Of a DNA stretch of 64,000 nucleotides, positions 1-12,600 are shown piece by piece. This DNA comes from Litoditis marina. Taxonomy: Eukaryota > Nematoda > Chromadorea > Rhabditida > Rhabditidae. The stretch lies in assembly GCA_964036275.1 (NCBI GenBank), contig OZ038437.1, positions 11,401,960 through 11,465,959 of the forward strand, read 5' to 3'. How positions within the stretch are numbered: the first letter of the stretch is position 1; every line of letters begins with the position of its first letter. The notes below the pieces were generated by a model. That model was not told where the DNA came from. It saw only the letters and a list, made by a program, of their open reading frames with translations, and made no database searches. A program made the translations under genes and the position numbers.

Positions 1-634
1 GAAACTTCTTCAAATTATAAATACTTGGCAGATTTGAGATTTGGTGAACATTTCAATGTATTCGTAGGAAAGAAGTGTGTCAAACAGACAATTTTGAGTC
101 ATTGTGGAGAAATTCTGGTTTACAAGGAATGAGGTTGAGGTGATTACATTGAAGGTCTGGTTACTGGTTTATCTTTCTGACTTATCATTTTTCATTCATC
201 AATCACCAACTCATAATTTTCAAGTAGTATGATTGTGATCTGGTTTATCTATAGTTCTTCACTCCAATGTGTAATTGCAATATCTAACCAGGTTTAGATA
301 GTTGGGAATTACCAGCAGGTATCCCAGTTCACAACTGGGTTAATTACATTTTGCCATGTTCACGCGGTTTTTGCTGAAAGTGCAATTAACCAGGTAGACT
401 ACACGACCTTACAGTTGGATAGTTCCAGTGTGCTCATTGTAGCTTTTAGTATTTTATTCTTGTTACTAGCAAAACATTGGGATGTTCAGTTCTGTACTTT
501 TATTGTGCAAGACAACAATGTACATGTTCTCATTTCGAATACCTTGTTCCGTGTTTCTTGGTTCACTTTTCGAGTTTTCGAGTTTTTTTCTTTGTGAAAG
601 TTTCATTTTCATCATGAAAACTAAGTTTATTCAG
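1..634. other. 5' flank of the polymerase-like gene
   Basis: This AT-rich, non-coding stretch lies upstream of the polymerase-like gene. I see no convincing coding exon; the short open frames are phenylalanine/serine-rich noise. A TTTATTCAG sequence ending at 634 looks like a 3' splice site. It could be the acceptor of a 5' UTR intron or a spliced-leader addition site, because the first usable ATG (700) follows 65 bases later. No TATA box was identified with confidence. Confidence 0.4.
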
Positions 635-699
635 GTTCCCTCGGATAACCGTTTCCCATCGATTCACAGAAGATCCAATTCATCCTTCATTCAAGAAAA

Positions 700-3600
700 A
701 TGGCGGTAAGTTGTTTGTATATACATATATTAAACGCTATTTTCAAATATTATGACTGAACGAACGTTTTGTGATCGAAACTTGTCTATTCTCAACTCAA
801 AGTATGTTTTGAAACGCTTTTTTTCATAGAAAATCACAATAATGTTATTGCTAACCATTCTAATGGCAGTTATCTAATTAAAATAGGTTCAATTTGTAAT
901 CATACTGTAGGAGTCTACGTAGGAAGGAGAATGACTTTTTTATTTTTTCCAATTGCTTCAGCCCTATACCTCTCGACCCAGTGGTTCGCCATCTTCAACT
1001 AGCCCGCATCTAGCCGCAGAGGGAAATTCAACCGCCGCACCCGCACAAACGGAATTTGTGTGGAAGAAACGACCAAAGTGGGTGCATTTACTCATAAATC
1101 TATTTAAAGGAAATACTGGAGTAGTTTTGGTGTAGTTCAAACAATACAGCAAATTGTTTTCATGAAAACTAGTGTTGCAATTTGACTTTGAAGTTGAAGG
1201 TGTTCATAAATACGAAAGATTACCCATCTAGCGGGAAATACCAAAGGGGACGAGCATACACCAGCAAGGTTGTCCGATTAGTCAGAAAAATTCAACAAAC
1301 GGACTACTTTTTTAGCCGAAAATATGAAAATCGGTCTACTTTTGATGAAAAATCCTAAATTTTCACTTGTTTACATCTAAAAACGGACTATTTTTTGTTG
1401 CTTAGTCAGAACTTACTGGTGTATGGGGACGAGGGGTAAAGGGGACGGGGGTGTGTCAAATATATCTTCTAAAATGAGACATATCTTGGTTCTGCGGCTC
1501 ACATTGCTAACTTAAACCGTTTAGATGGTACTACTAGTGATTGTAGTCACCTAAGTACTGATAATTATGATTTTACCCTTAGTTATTTTGTCAAGCCTCG
1601 TCCCCTTTACCCCCTGTCCCCCGGTCGTCCCCTCTACCCCTCGTTCCCTTTGCTATTGGCCCCATCTAGCTAAGCTAATTCTATTGTGGTTCACCGATAC
1701 GTTGGTCTCCGAAACATTGAATACTTTTCAAATGTTTACCGTAGATAATATGGGTACTGAAAAGATTTTTACCATTTCTGAAAAGCTTCCTTTCCCTCTT
1801 TCCATTTAAAAAAGGTTTCCTATATTTCCTACCATACCCCAGTAAGGTCCGACTAAGCTACAAAAAGCAGGCCGTTTTCAGATAAAAACACATGAAAATT
1901 GAGACGTTACCATCGAAAGTAGACCAATTTTCTTATTTTCGGCGAAAAAGTAGTCCGTTTTTCGAATTTTTCTGACTATTCGGACAACTTTACTGGGGTA
2001 TGTTTCCTACTTTTATCTTTTTCCAGAGGTCTCGGACTTCGCCGGAATCACAAGATCAGCAAGGCTGTCGCACCGAAACCCTGCACCGAACAACCTGTCT
2101 CAGTGAGTCCTATAGTCCTGACTAATTCGAGAATCTCACAATGTTAAGTAATTTGAGTCATTGGTAAAAAGGTGCCATCCTGAGATGGTACTACCTTCAC
2201 TTTTTGACAAGCACAAGAGTTAGCAATTGACCTCCTTCACTTTCGCTGCGCAATGGGGGGAGGGTGCAGCATCCATTGGCTCGTCTCATACCAGCCAATG
2301 GATGCTACCCTCCACCCCCCCCCCCCCCCCCTCAGCCCCTCACTTTTGCAACAAGAGCGATTTGACCCCCTTCACTTTTGAAAACCCGGTTAAACCTATT
2401 TTTACTTATGATTTGAGTATCTCACAATTATAAGCAATTTTAGAACCCTACCATTTTACTCATTTCAAGTGATTTGAGAATCGTACAATTTTACTTATTC
2501 CAAGTGATTTGATAATGTCACAATTTCACTTTGAAAATACCCTCATTCCATCGTGCTTAAGTCCCTCAGTGATTGGGCGATCAACAATTACAACAGTTTC
2601 AGTTGTAAAGGCATTTCGGTAGTGCGGTAGGTTGTTTTTTCGCAGTTTTTTCGCTGATTTGGCTGTGTCATAAGTCTCAACTACTAGTTTTTTAAAGAAA
2701 AGTTTGCCGTTACGAAAAAGTTTTTTTTTAGAAATCGCTATGTCTTCTGCCTCCGAAACCGCTGGTGCTGCGACCGCAAATTAATTGGTTGGAGGTCAGT
2801 TTTATATATTCAATATTGCGGGCCCAAAGCTCATTAAGTTTACAATCACATTGCCACGTTTCACGAAACTGCATGGATACGTTTAGTTTACTGTATTGGA
2901 AAATCGAAGTAGTTTTTATCATGGAACGGTTTACGAGCAAAGTACCGATTCTCAATCACAAACTAATAGTGGAAAAAAAACACTCAGTTCAAAGACCCTG
3001 TTTCGCAATTTTCTAAAGAACGCATCAACTACTAACATTCTTTTACCTGATAATAATTAGTAGTCTTTTTCAGCTCGCTCTTACTGGTACTACAGTAACC
3101 GCGGAGGAGTTGTACTCCTACCAGTTTCTTTTACCAACTGTGTAAACGTCAAAATAGTTGATGTTGCATCAAACACTACAAAATTGGGGGAAAAACACAC
3201 AGTTGAAAGACCCTGTTTCGCAATTTTCTGAAGAACGCATCAACTACAATTCTAGCATGCTTTTACCTAATAACAATTTATATCTCTTCCAGCTAGCTCT
3301 CACCGGTACTACAGTAACCGCGGAGGAACTTTACTCATACCAGCCAACCGCCACCCCCTTCACCAGCTGGCAGAGTATCATATTCCGGAGAACGTATTCG
3401 GTCCGATTTGAGCCGGTTATCGACACGATGCCCGTACCGGAGAAGGTGATTCTTGCCTTTTGAGGTCATGAAAGTCATGAAGTTCAATTTAAAATTGACA
3501 CTTTTCGGCAGTACAGTTTGACTTCTCTACTGGAAGGAACCAGTTTTCAGATTTCAATGCGTGAAATATTATAGATTGGCACCAAAATTAGGCCAAATTC

Positions 3601-6600
3601 TTCATAATTGGCAAAATGGATCCCATTTTAGATTTGTTCTGGTTCATAGTTCACTGAAGAGTACATTAATCTCATTCGGCACAAGCTAATAAATAACAGG
3701 CTCGACATATAAAAATGAAACGAAATAAATATGATCAATAAAGAGAAGGAAGCTAAACCAATTAAAAGAACAATTACCAGAATGGAAAGCTAGTTTAGGT
3801 ACCCCGGGGTACCTAAACCTAACGTTGCGCGCGCCAAAACTGACTAAAACATGTGAACCGTATGCAAATACCGTTCGTTAGTTTGAACAAAGAAAGGTAT
3901 CAATCAATTTCTCTTGAGCAGATCTTTCATATTAACTTTCCCTTCTGTCCCCCTTTAATACTACAACGTTTCAGGTGTACATGACGTGTATCATTGACAT
4001 GGCGTCACGTGAATACGCGGATCTGGGTAGTTTCTACATGTTTCTCGGGTTCGAGTTGCGACATTCGGATCTCAGTGAGACTATCTGTCTGCCGTACAAG
4101 TAAGTAAACCACAGTGGTGTTCCGAGAAGTAAAGACTAATCTTAAGGGTTAAAGGATTATTAAAGAAGGACGATTATGTGGTCCAATCGCAACGGTTCAG
4201 TCCTTTAAACTGCAATACACTTTTCAATTGCGGTTTAAAGGACCGTTGACACGAAATTGGTCCACATTATCGTCCTTCTTTAACTACGTTCTGTTAATAT
4301 TTAGAACGAAAAAAATAAAAAGGACCTCACTGAAACAATCTGTCTGCCGCACAAGTTGGTTTTATTACAGTAAAATTGGCCGAGTAATCAGAAAATAAGA
4401 AAAAAGGACTCTTTTTTTGCTGATGTCGGGAACATCTGTGCTGATTTTTGATGCAAAAATGTTGAGTGGGTTTGAGTTGTGAGACTATCTGTATGCCGTA
4501 CCAGTTACTTTTCAGTCATCGTTCTTTATTAGATTTAGATGATACAAACACCTTTTCGGAGTTTTTCATACGAAATTTACGTTCACGTCTGATCTAAACT
4601 GAATATTGTTCGAGCTCTAGATGCGCAACTTCCTTGTCGTGTAAAACAAAAATTTTCTTTCAAAATCATGTAATTTCCAGACCAATTGATGCTATAACCA
4701 GCTCAGACCTGCTCGTTGAGTTAGAAAATCAGAAGAAGAGCTTCAGCTCACTTGGCACTCTTACGGATAGTGAAGTCAGTTTTTTGACCTTCAAGATAAT
4801 GAGATTGGGACATGGAAAACTGTGATTGAACTTGATTATAGTTTATTTAACTTTCTTGCGGTAACTCTTCCCTCAATGAAGTAGGGAATTGGGAACGTCA
4901 ATATTACTATTTTCGAACAAATAAGAGATGTAACCGGATTTCCAAACTTTTACATGTAGTGGGAATGCACACTAATCATGAGGCTCAAATGATCGAACCG
5001 GCAAATACCTATGATTTGGGAATATAAACAAAGAACACGCCGCGATGTCATATACTAAAATTTAAATTTAAATAAAACCACATTTACATGATTGAGAATG
5101 AAAAAATACAACTTTTCAACAAAAGTACAACATTTCAGTTCGAGATCACCCTCTGCTTCGTGAAGCAAATGATGGGTAGCGGCAAACCTGCTGCGCCGGC
5201 GAAAAGTAAGAAGAGCGGAATTTTTCGTCGTAGCGCAAAAGGTCGCACGGCGCCGCGGAGTATGAACAGCGAGGTGACGAATATTACTCCTAATCAAGGT
5301 GGGTTTCGACAATTTTTATAGCTTTTCGACAGTTTTATAGCTTGAGAAGTGAGTTAGATGAACATATATCTATTTATCTTCTCATGACGGGCGAGATGAA
5401 AATAGCACACCAAATCAAAGCATGTAATTTAAATTGTTGTAGATCAGAGGTTATTTGAATAAACGTACGCCGGAAAGGTAGCAGTATCTCTGTGTCTCAA
5501 AAAGTTGGTCTAACTCAACTATTGACTGTTGGTCGATAAAACGTTCAATGTCACGATTTGTCATCAAACGGGGAAGGGTTACTGGAAATTTGGAAGATGA
5601 CCAAAAAAGGAAATCGACAGTAACTAGCCTGGTTTTTTCAGTGAAAGAGTACTGCCTGGCCACTGCGGTTCGGCAGGGCATGATCTATTTGGCACATCAG
5701 GAGAATCTAGTAGGTTTTTATAGATGTATTCCGAGTATATAAGCTTCATAGTAACTTTTTTCGACAAGTTCATCATTCCTTTTTGCTTTGTGGTTGTCCA
5801 AGTTATATAACGTGAATCGGAAAAAAAATGTTTGAAAACAGAAAATTTCTCACGACTTTCACCTGAAAAGGCAGTATTGATTTTTGAGGCGGATTACAGA
5901 AGCAATCGGGTTGATATCAACCAAAAGTCAACCCGGTTGCTTTTGTAAAGAAAATTTGGTTGATTTTCAAAGCTACCTAAAGCAACCGGATTGCTTTTAA
6001 GAAGCAACCAACCTCTCTTTACAAAAGCAACCGGGTTGATATTGAAATTAACAAGTTCTATTACTTCACAAAACTCGGTTGCTTTTGTAAAGAAAGGTTG
6101 GCTGGTTCGAAAAAGCAATTTGGTTGCTTTTCGGTTGCTTTGTGAAAGCAACCAAATTTTCTTTACAAAAGCAACCGGGTTGTATGTGTAATTGGCCGAT
6201 TTTTGAGCAAAATATCGATTTTTCAGTCTGACTACAAGCTGGAGGCAGAATGGTTCAAGGCGTGCGTGATAAATGACGAAGACGGGGAGCATGAGGTATG
6301 TTTCGGATAGTTTTGACAATTAATGAGAAACTATTATTTAAAAGATTTCAAAATAAGTAGTGTTTTCGATTCCTTTTGGACCTCTTTTGTTTATTTCATT
6401 GGGTACTTATTTTCACTTCGAGTTAAAGTGGAAGTGGGACGATTATGTGCTCCAATCTCGGCGCGTCAGTCCTTCAAACTGCAATTGAAAAATGTATTGC
6501 AGTTTAAAGGACTGAAGCGTTGAGATTGGAGCACATGATCGTCCTTCTTTAATTTCTCATTGAGACATATTGATAACATGTTGATACTAATCTGTAAGGA

Positions 6601-9600
6601 CGAAATACGTATGGCAGATGTTCTACAACAAGCAATTTTACAATGGATGAGTATGAAAAATGTTACAAATTTGTTTAATTCAACTGGTCGCTCAATATAT
6701 AAATATATATATGAGTTGTCAACATTTGCATTTTTTCCAGGAACTGTTGTTGTACATTGTTCATATATTTTGTATTTGGCTACGTGCGCATTACTACATA
6801 TAACCAAGTATTGAAGATATAAACTGGCAGTAAAACGCACTCAACTCAATCAGAAGAACAGGATAAAGGATAATTTGGTGGTTTTCAGGAGCTGTTACAG
6901 TCAGCCAAAGATCTTCTGCTGGCAGCCGGCATAACGAAGAAAAACAACTTCACCATCAAGGATGTGGCGGAGCTGCAGGTTTGTAGTTGTATTGTGTGTT
7001 GCAGTGTTGCAGATGTAATATGTAGGTTAGGTTGATAGGCGCTGCCCAAATAAAGCGAAAGTGTCGGAGTATACAGTATACTGTATCTATGACTTTATGC
7101 TATGGGAAAACATTTGCAGTGTTACAGTTGCTTAAGCAGTCGAGAAACTTCGTGTATAAACGGTTTAACTTGATGTGATAGAGCCGAGCCTTAGTTTTTG
7201 CTAATTTGTTCTAAAGTCACCCTTTTTGTGTGGGTAAACTATTCCGTAAACTAAGTCACTAAATCTATGAAAAACTTTTTCCAGGACCACCTAAGTGGTA
7301 ACTAACACTAACATACCGGAGCAGACCAGAAGGACCCCTCAATTTTGAGGGAACCCCTTGCTTGCCTCCCTTTTAATGAAAAGTTATGTTTGCAAATTAA
7401 TGAAAAGCTCGGGATATCAAGATTAATCTAAATGAATTGTAATATTAAAATAAGAGGAAATGGTACTGCTTGCCTCTACCTTAAAACCCTAACAGTTCGT
7501 CATAACATAACCTTAAGGTAGGACGATAATGTGAACCAATCTCGTGTCAACGGTCCTTTAAACTGCAATGGAAAAATGTATTGCAGTTTAAAGGACTGAA
7601 CCGTTGCATTGGACCACATAATCGTCCTTCTTTAATAGTTCGACTTTTTCCAGGACCACCTCAGTGGTAACTACCAGCTGGTAGTGTTCACCGACTCGCA
7701 CAACAAGTCGCCATTGTACACGGGACCGTCGCTGATGGAGAAGAATATTATTGGTAGGTTATTATTTATTGTAAGCAACGACCAGTATAGTCCGACTAAG
7801 CGACAAAAAGTAGTCCGTTTTTAGATGTGAGCACGTGAAAATTCATTATTTTTCCGTCAAAAGTAGACCGATTTTTTTCTTTTCGGCGAAAAAGTAGTCC
7901 GTTTTTAGAATTTCTCAGATGACTAAAATGAAGGTTTAACTGAGAATTTTGGGAATACGTTAGCGTTTTAGAATCAAGCACGCATGCCTGTGTGGGCTCT
8001 TGTAGTGGAAGTAAATTAAAACGCACTGGGATCAAACGGTGAATTCTATATCTAACCGGGTTTTTAGGTAACCTAACCCTTTTTTGGTAACCTATTTTTC
8101 AGGTTACCTCAGTAGGTAACCGGTTGGTAACCTAACATAAAAAAACCGGTTACCTGTTTTTCTAACGCAAAACTTGGTTTTTACCGTTAGTTTGAACGGT
8201 AACCGGATTTTAATTTCAGGTTACTTCCAGGTAACCTACAAGGTTACCAGAAAAGGGTTAGGTTACCTAAAAACCAGGTTAATTGTAGAATTGGCCGATC
8301 AAACAACAAGCACACTTAAAGGAAACCAAATGATCGTACCTGTTAGGTTAATTTTTTTCCACGGAATTCACAATATTCCGGAACAGTTTTGTATGTTGTA
8401 TTGTATTCAGCTTGTTATTTTTCAGCCCTCGTGTGTTCCAATGGTCATTTCGAGCACATTCGCCGAATTAATCAATATGTGGAGGCCCCGTTTTACTGTG
8501 TCCGATGTAATGTGAAAGCTACCAGTCAGCAGGATCATTACAGGTTAGATTTCTATTCTGTGTACTCATACACCAGTAAGGTCTGACTGAGCGACAAAAA
8601 GTAAGCCGTTTTCAAATGTGAACACGTGAAAATACAGATTTTTTTAAATCAAAAGTAGACCGATTTTCATGTTTTCAGCTGAAAATTAGTCCGTTTTTCG
8701 AAATTTTCTGACTATTCGGACAACCTTGCTGGTGTATCTGTGTACTGTGAATGACTTTTCATTTTTTTCGTATTCTGTGAACAATACGTTTCAGTTTTGA
8801 GTGAGGTTCTGTCTTGAAGCAGTGTTACTTAAAATGTTTAAATTCCGGAATCTCAACGGCAGGTTTTTTTTTCAAAAAGCAGGCGTATTTCGATCTTGCC
8901 ACTAGTGTCTTCATTGCCTTTTTCACTTCCCTCTGAATCTATAAAATTAATAATCATTGATCAAATGGTATCACTCAAGTTTTCAATTATAAAGACAGGC
9001 ATTCAATAATCATTTTATGATTGTTTTTTTTTGTTCCAGTTGTCCCCTTAGCTGTCGTTTGTGCTGTAAACTGAACTGTTTGCCTGAAGATGGAGTCGAG
9101 ATTTACTGCGAAGATTGTCGAGTTACATTCTACAGTCGGCAGTGTATGCTGAACCATAAGATGGGAGGTTGGTATTTTGTTGGTTGTTTTCCAACATACC
9201 CAAAAACCAGTAAGGTGCGACTAAGCGTCAAAAAGTAGTCCGTTTTAGATGTAAAAACGTTAAAATTTCTGATGTTTTCATCAAAAGTAGACCAATTTTC
9301 TTGATTTCGGCAAAAAAATAGTCCGTTTTCCGAATTTTTCTGACTATTCGGACAACTTCACTGATGTATGAACATACCTCACTAACATATCCAAATATTC
9401 AGATTTCACCCAATTTATGAGAGTTGGCCTATTTTTTATGCTGAAGTTTAGATTTTTATGTCGAAAACTGGGTGTTTTTGTGACATGACTTTGATGTATG
9501 TGTAGAAGTGGCGACCAGAAGCACGATAAACCAGGAGTCTGTCTGACAACTAGAAGCATATCAGAGTTGATTAATTCCGAAACATTTATGGTAACCTGAG

Positions 9601-12600
9601 GCCGAACTCCAAGAAAATCGATACGCATGTTTTCTTCATTATTAACGCCGGACGTAGACGTCCACGTACAAAGTATGAGTGTGACCAGACTCCTGCTTCT
9701 TTCAGGCCTATCAGCCGGTCGCTCCCGCTGCCAGTCTACTATGATGTGCTCCAAGTGCAACAAAACGTATCGAGACGCGCGACTCCACAAGTGCTTCAAC
9801 ACATACTGTCAGCATTGCAAGGTACGACTCTACCTATCAACTGGTTTCGCTCTGGCTCCCATTGAAACGTTTCTTTTTTTTCGTTAGAGGACGGTTTTTA
9901 GGGCTCTCACCTCGCTTCTGGCTGTGATCAACTGACCTGTTTTATAGTTGTGTCGGTACAGATGAGGTATTTACCTATGCTGATGCTGTGGCAACGATAA
10001 CATGCAAACGTTTGAGAAAAGTGTTACTATTCATTCAAAACTTGAACGAAAAACGAAACGGGTTATTTCTTGAAGAAAAAGCACACGAACTGACGGAATT
10101 AGTGTGTATGCAATTACCGTATACACATACACTAGTAAAGTTGTCCAAACAGTCAGAAGAATTCGAGAGACGGACTACTTTTTGGTCGAAAATAAGAAAA
10201 TCGGTCTACTTTTGATGAAAAATACTAAATTTTCACGTGTTGACATCTAAAAACGGACTACTTTTTGTCGCTTAGTCAAACCTTACTGGTGTATGCGTAT
10301 ACATGTTTCAGGTCATCCGTCCCAAGGGCCACCAGTGTACGCTGGCGTTGAAATACGAGGCCAGTGACTGGAATTGTCCCCAGAAGAGACTGTTCTTCCA
10401 TGTTAAGGTATGTTCTGACAAAGTGCGCCAAACTAAAACAAAACTAAACATAGAGTTACTTGAATTGAAAATGATCAATAAAATGGACGTTGTAACCAAA
10501 GGAGCAACTTCCATCAGTATTCAGGTTGGTACACGTGTAGAATTATAGAAAATCTTCCCATTTTTCACGTTTTACGTGAATATTCTCAACGTTTAAAGAA
10601 GGACGATCATGTGATCCAATCCCAACGCTGCAACGCTTCACTCCTTTAAACTGCGATGCATTTTTCAATTGCAGTTTAAAGGACTGTTAACACGGGATTG
10701 GTTCACGTAATCGTCTTGCTTCAACGTAACTTTCAGTGTGAGAATACGGTCCTACCCGACGGAGCCCTTTCACGTTTTACTTGACAATTCTTAACGTTTA
10801 CGTTAACGTGACTATTCTTCACGTGACCAATCTTCACGTTTCACGTGATTATCATGTTCACTTGTAGTAAATGTTTTCAGGTCGAGAATACCATTTTACC
10901 CGACGGCGCCCCGTCCTCCCGCGTAGTTTTGGTCATGGCGATGCGGTTCTGCGCCAAGTGCAGACACACGGTGCCCGCGAAGTTGGCCGCGGTAAGTTGT
11001 AGTTTGAGTGCGTGATGATTTAGTTCAAACGCATTGCGCTACAACCTATAACTCAAGTTTAAACATCAACCTAGAGTTCAAAGTGTCACAATGGATAGTT
11101 TATATATAAAAAAACTGTGTTTGTTAAAGTTTGGTGAGAAACAATTCATACAGTTTTTAATAGGAGACATCCGCTCAATGTGTTTAAGCTTAATCGTCAC
11201 CCACCCCAAGTTTGTACTTTTGTATCAAAAACTACCAAAGACTCTCATTAACACTCTAGCAAATTCGAATGACTGAATAGCCAGAAAATCTTGCTCTTTT
11301 TAGACAAGCCTGACCAACTTGGTCTCTTTGACTCAAAATTGTGAAACTTGGCATCAAACGCAAATTGCACGGAATGTGTACAGAGAAGGAATGTTCAATT
11401 TTGCCTTTCAGGGTCTGAAGTCGAAATGTGCGAATTGCTCGCCGGATGGTCGCCGCCTGTTCGTTTTCGATTGCATTCAACCAAAAAATAGAAATGATGA
11501 CGTCATGGAAAAGTTGGTTTTTTTGTTATTCAAAGAATAGTTTTTTTTCGAATCATGGAGAACTGCGATTTTCTACAGTTTTCAACCTGATACGGAGGAG
11601 CTCAGTTTTGCAATAATAATAATAACCCTCTAGGAGACGTTTTAGTTCGTTTTTTTCTCTCAAAGTTGGGGTTTGCGATTATTTGGCTGACCTATTGACA
11701 TACACCAGTAAGGTGCGACTGAGCAACGAAAAGTAGTCCGTTTTCAGATGTCAAAACGTGAAACTTTATGATTTTTCCATCAAAAGTGGACCGATTCTGT
11801 TATTTTCGGCTGAAAAAGTAGACCGTTATCGATTTTTTTTTGACTTTTGGGGAACTTTACTGGTGTATGCCTATTGATTTTCCAGGTTCCTCCGCTGGTT
11901 GGTGAATCGTCATCACGGCCGTTTTGCGTGTGTCACACACGATATTCCTCAGTTAGTTGTAATCATTTATTCAGTCATTATACAATAACCAAAACTATAT
12001 ATGTATGTTATTGCATGTGGTTGATGGTAGTTAATTAATCAAATTCATAAAAATACATGCAATTCTTAAATAAAGTCATTACAATACTAACTGCAGACAC
12101 AGTTACAAGTGATGTTTTGGGCATTAGTCTAGTGTTACAGAGTACTAGACATTCAAAATCAATTTAACTGGTTTTTGTGAAGTTTGGTAACACATCGTGA
12201 TGTTGCTGGATTAACTTCTACAGTCGAAATTAATCACAGTAGTGGAAAGTTTAGTTGAACAATACAATACAATTTCGTGGTTTCCACTGCTGTAAAGGTG
12301 TACAGACTAAATATTTATTTGCATTTTTTCGGGTGAATTCTATATGTAACCGGGTTTTTTGGTGACCTAACCGGTTTTTAGGTAACCCTTTTTCCGGTTA
12401 CTTCGATAGGTAACCGGTCGTTAACCGAAAATAAAAAAAAACCGGTTACCTGGTTTTCCAACGCAAAATGTGGTTCCTACCGTTAGTTTGTACGGTAACC
12501 TAATTTCAGTTTCAGGATACCTACCGGTTACCTGTGAGGTAACCTATAAAAAGGTTACCAAAAACCGGTTAGTTGTAGAATTGGCCATTTTTTCGACTTG

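Noticed and set aside
5894..6319. A 141-codon frame on the - strand
   Set aside because: It runs through the AAGCAACCGGGTTG foldback element and its protein is just the repeated translation of that unit.
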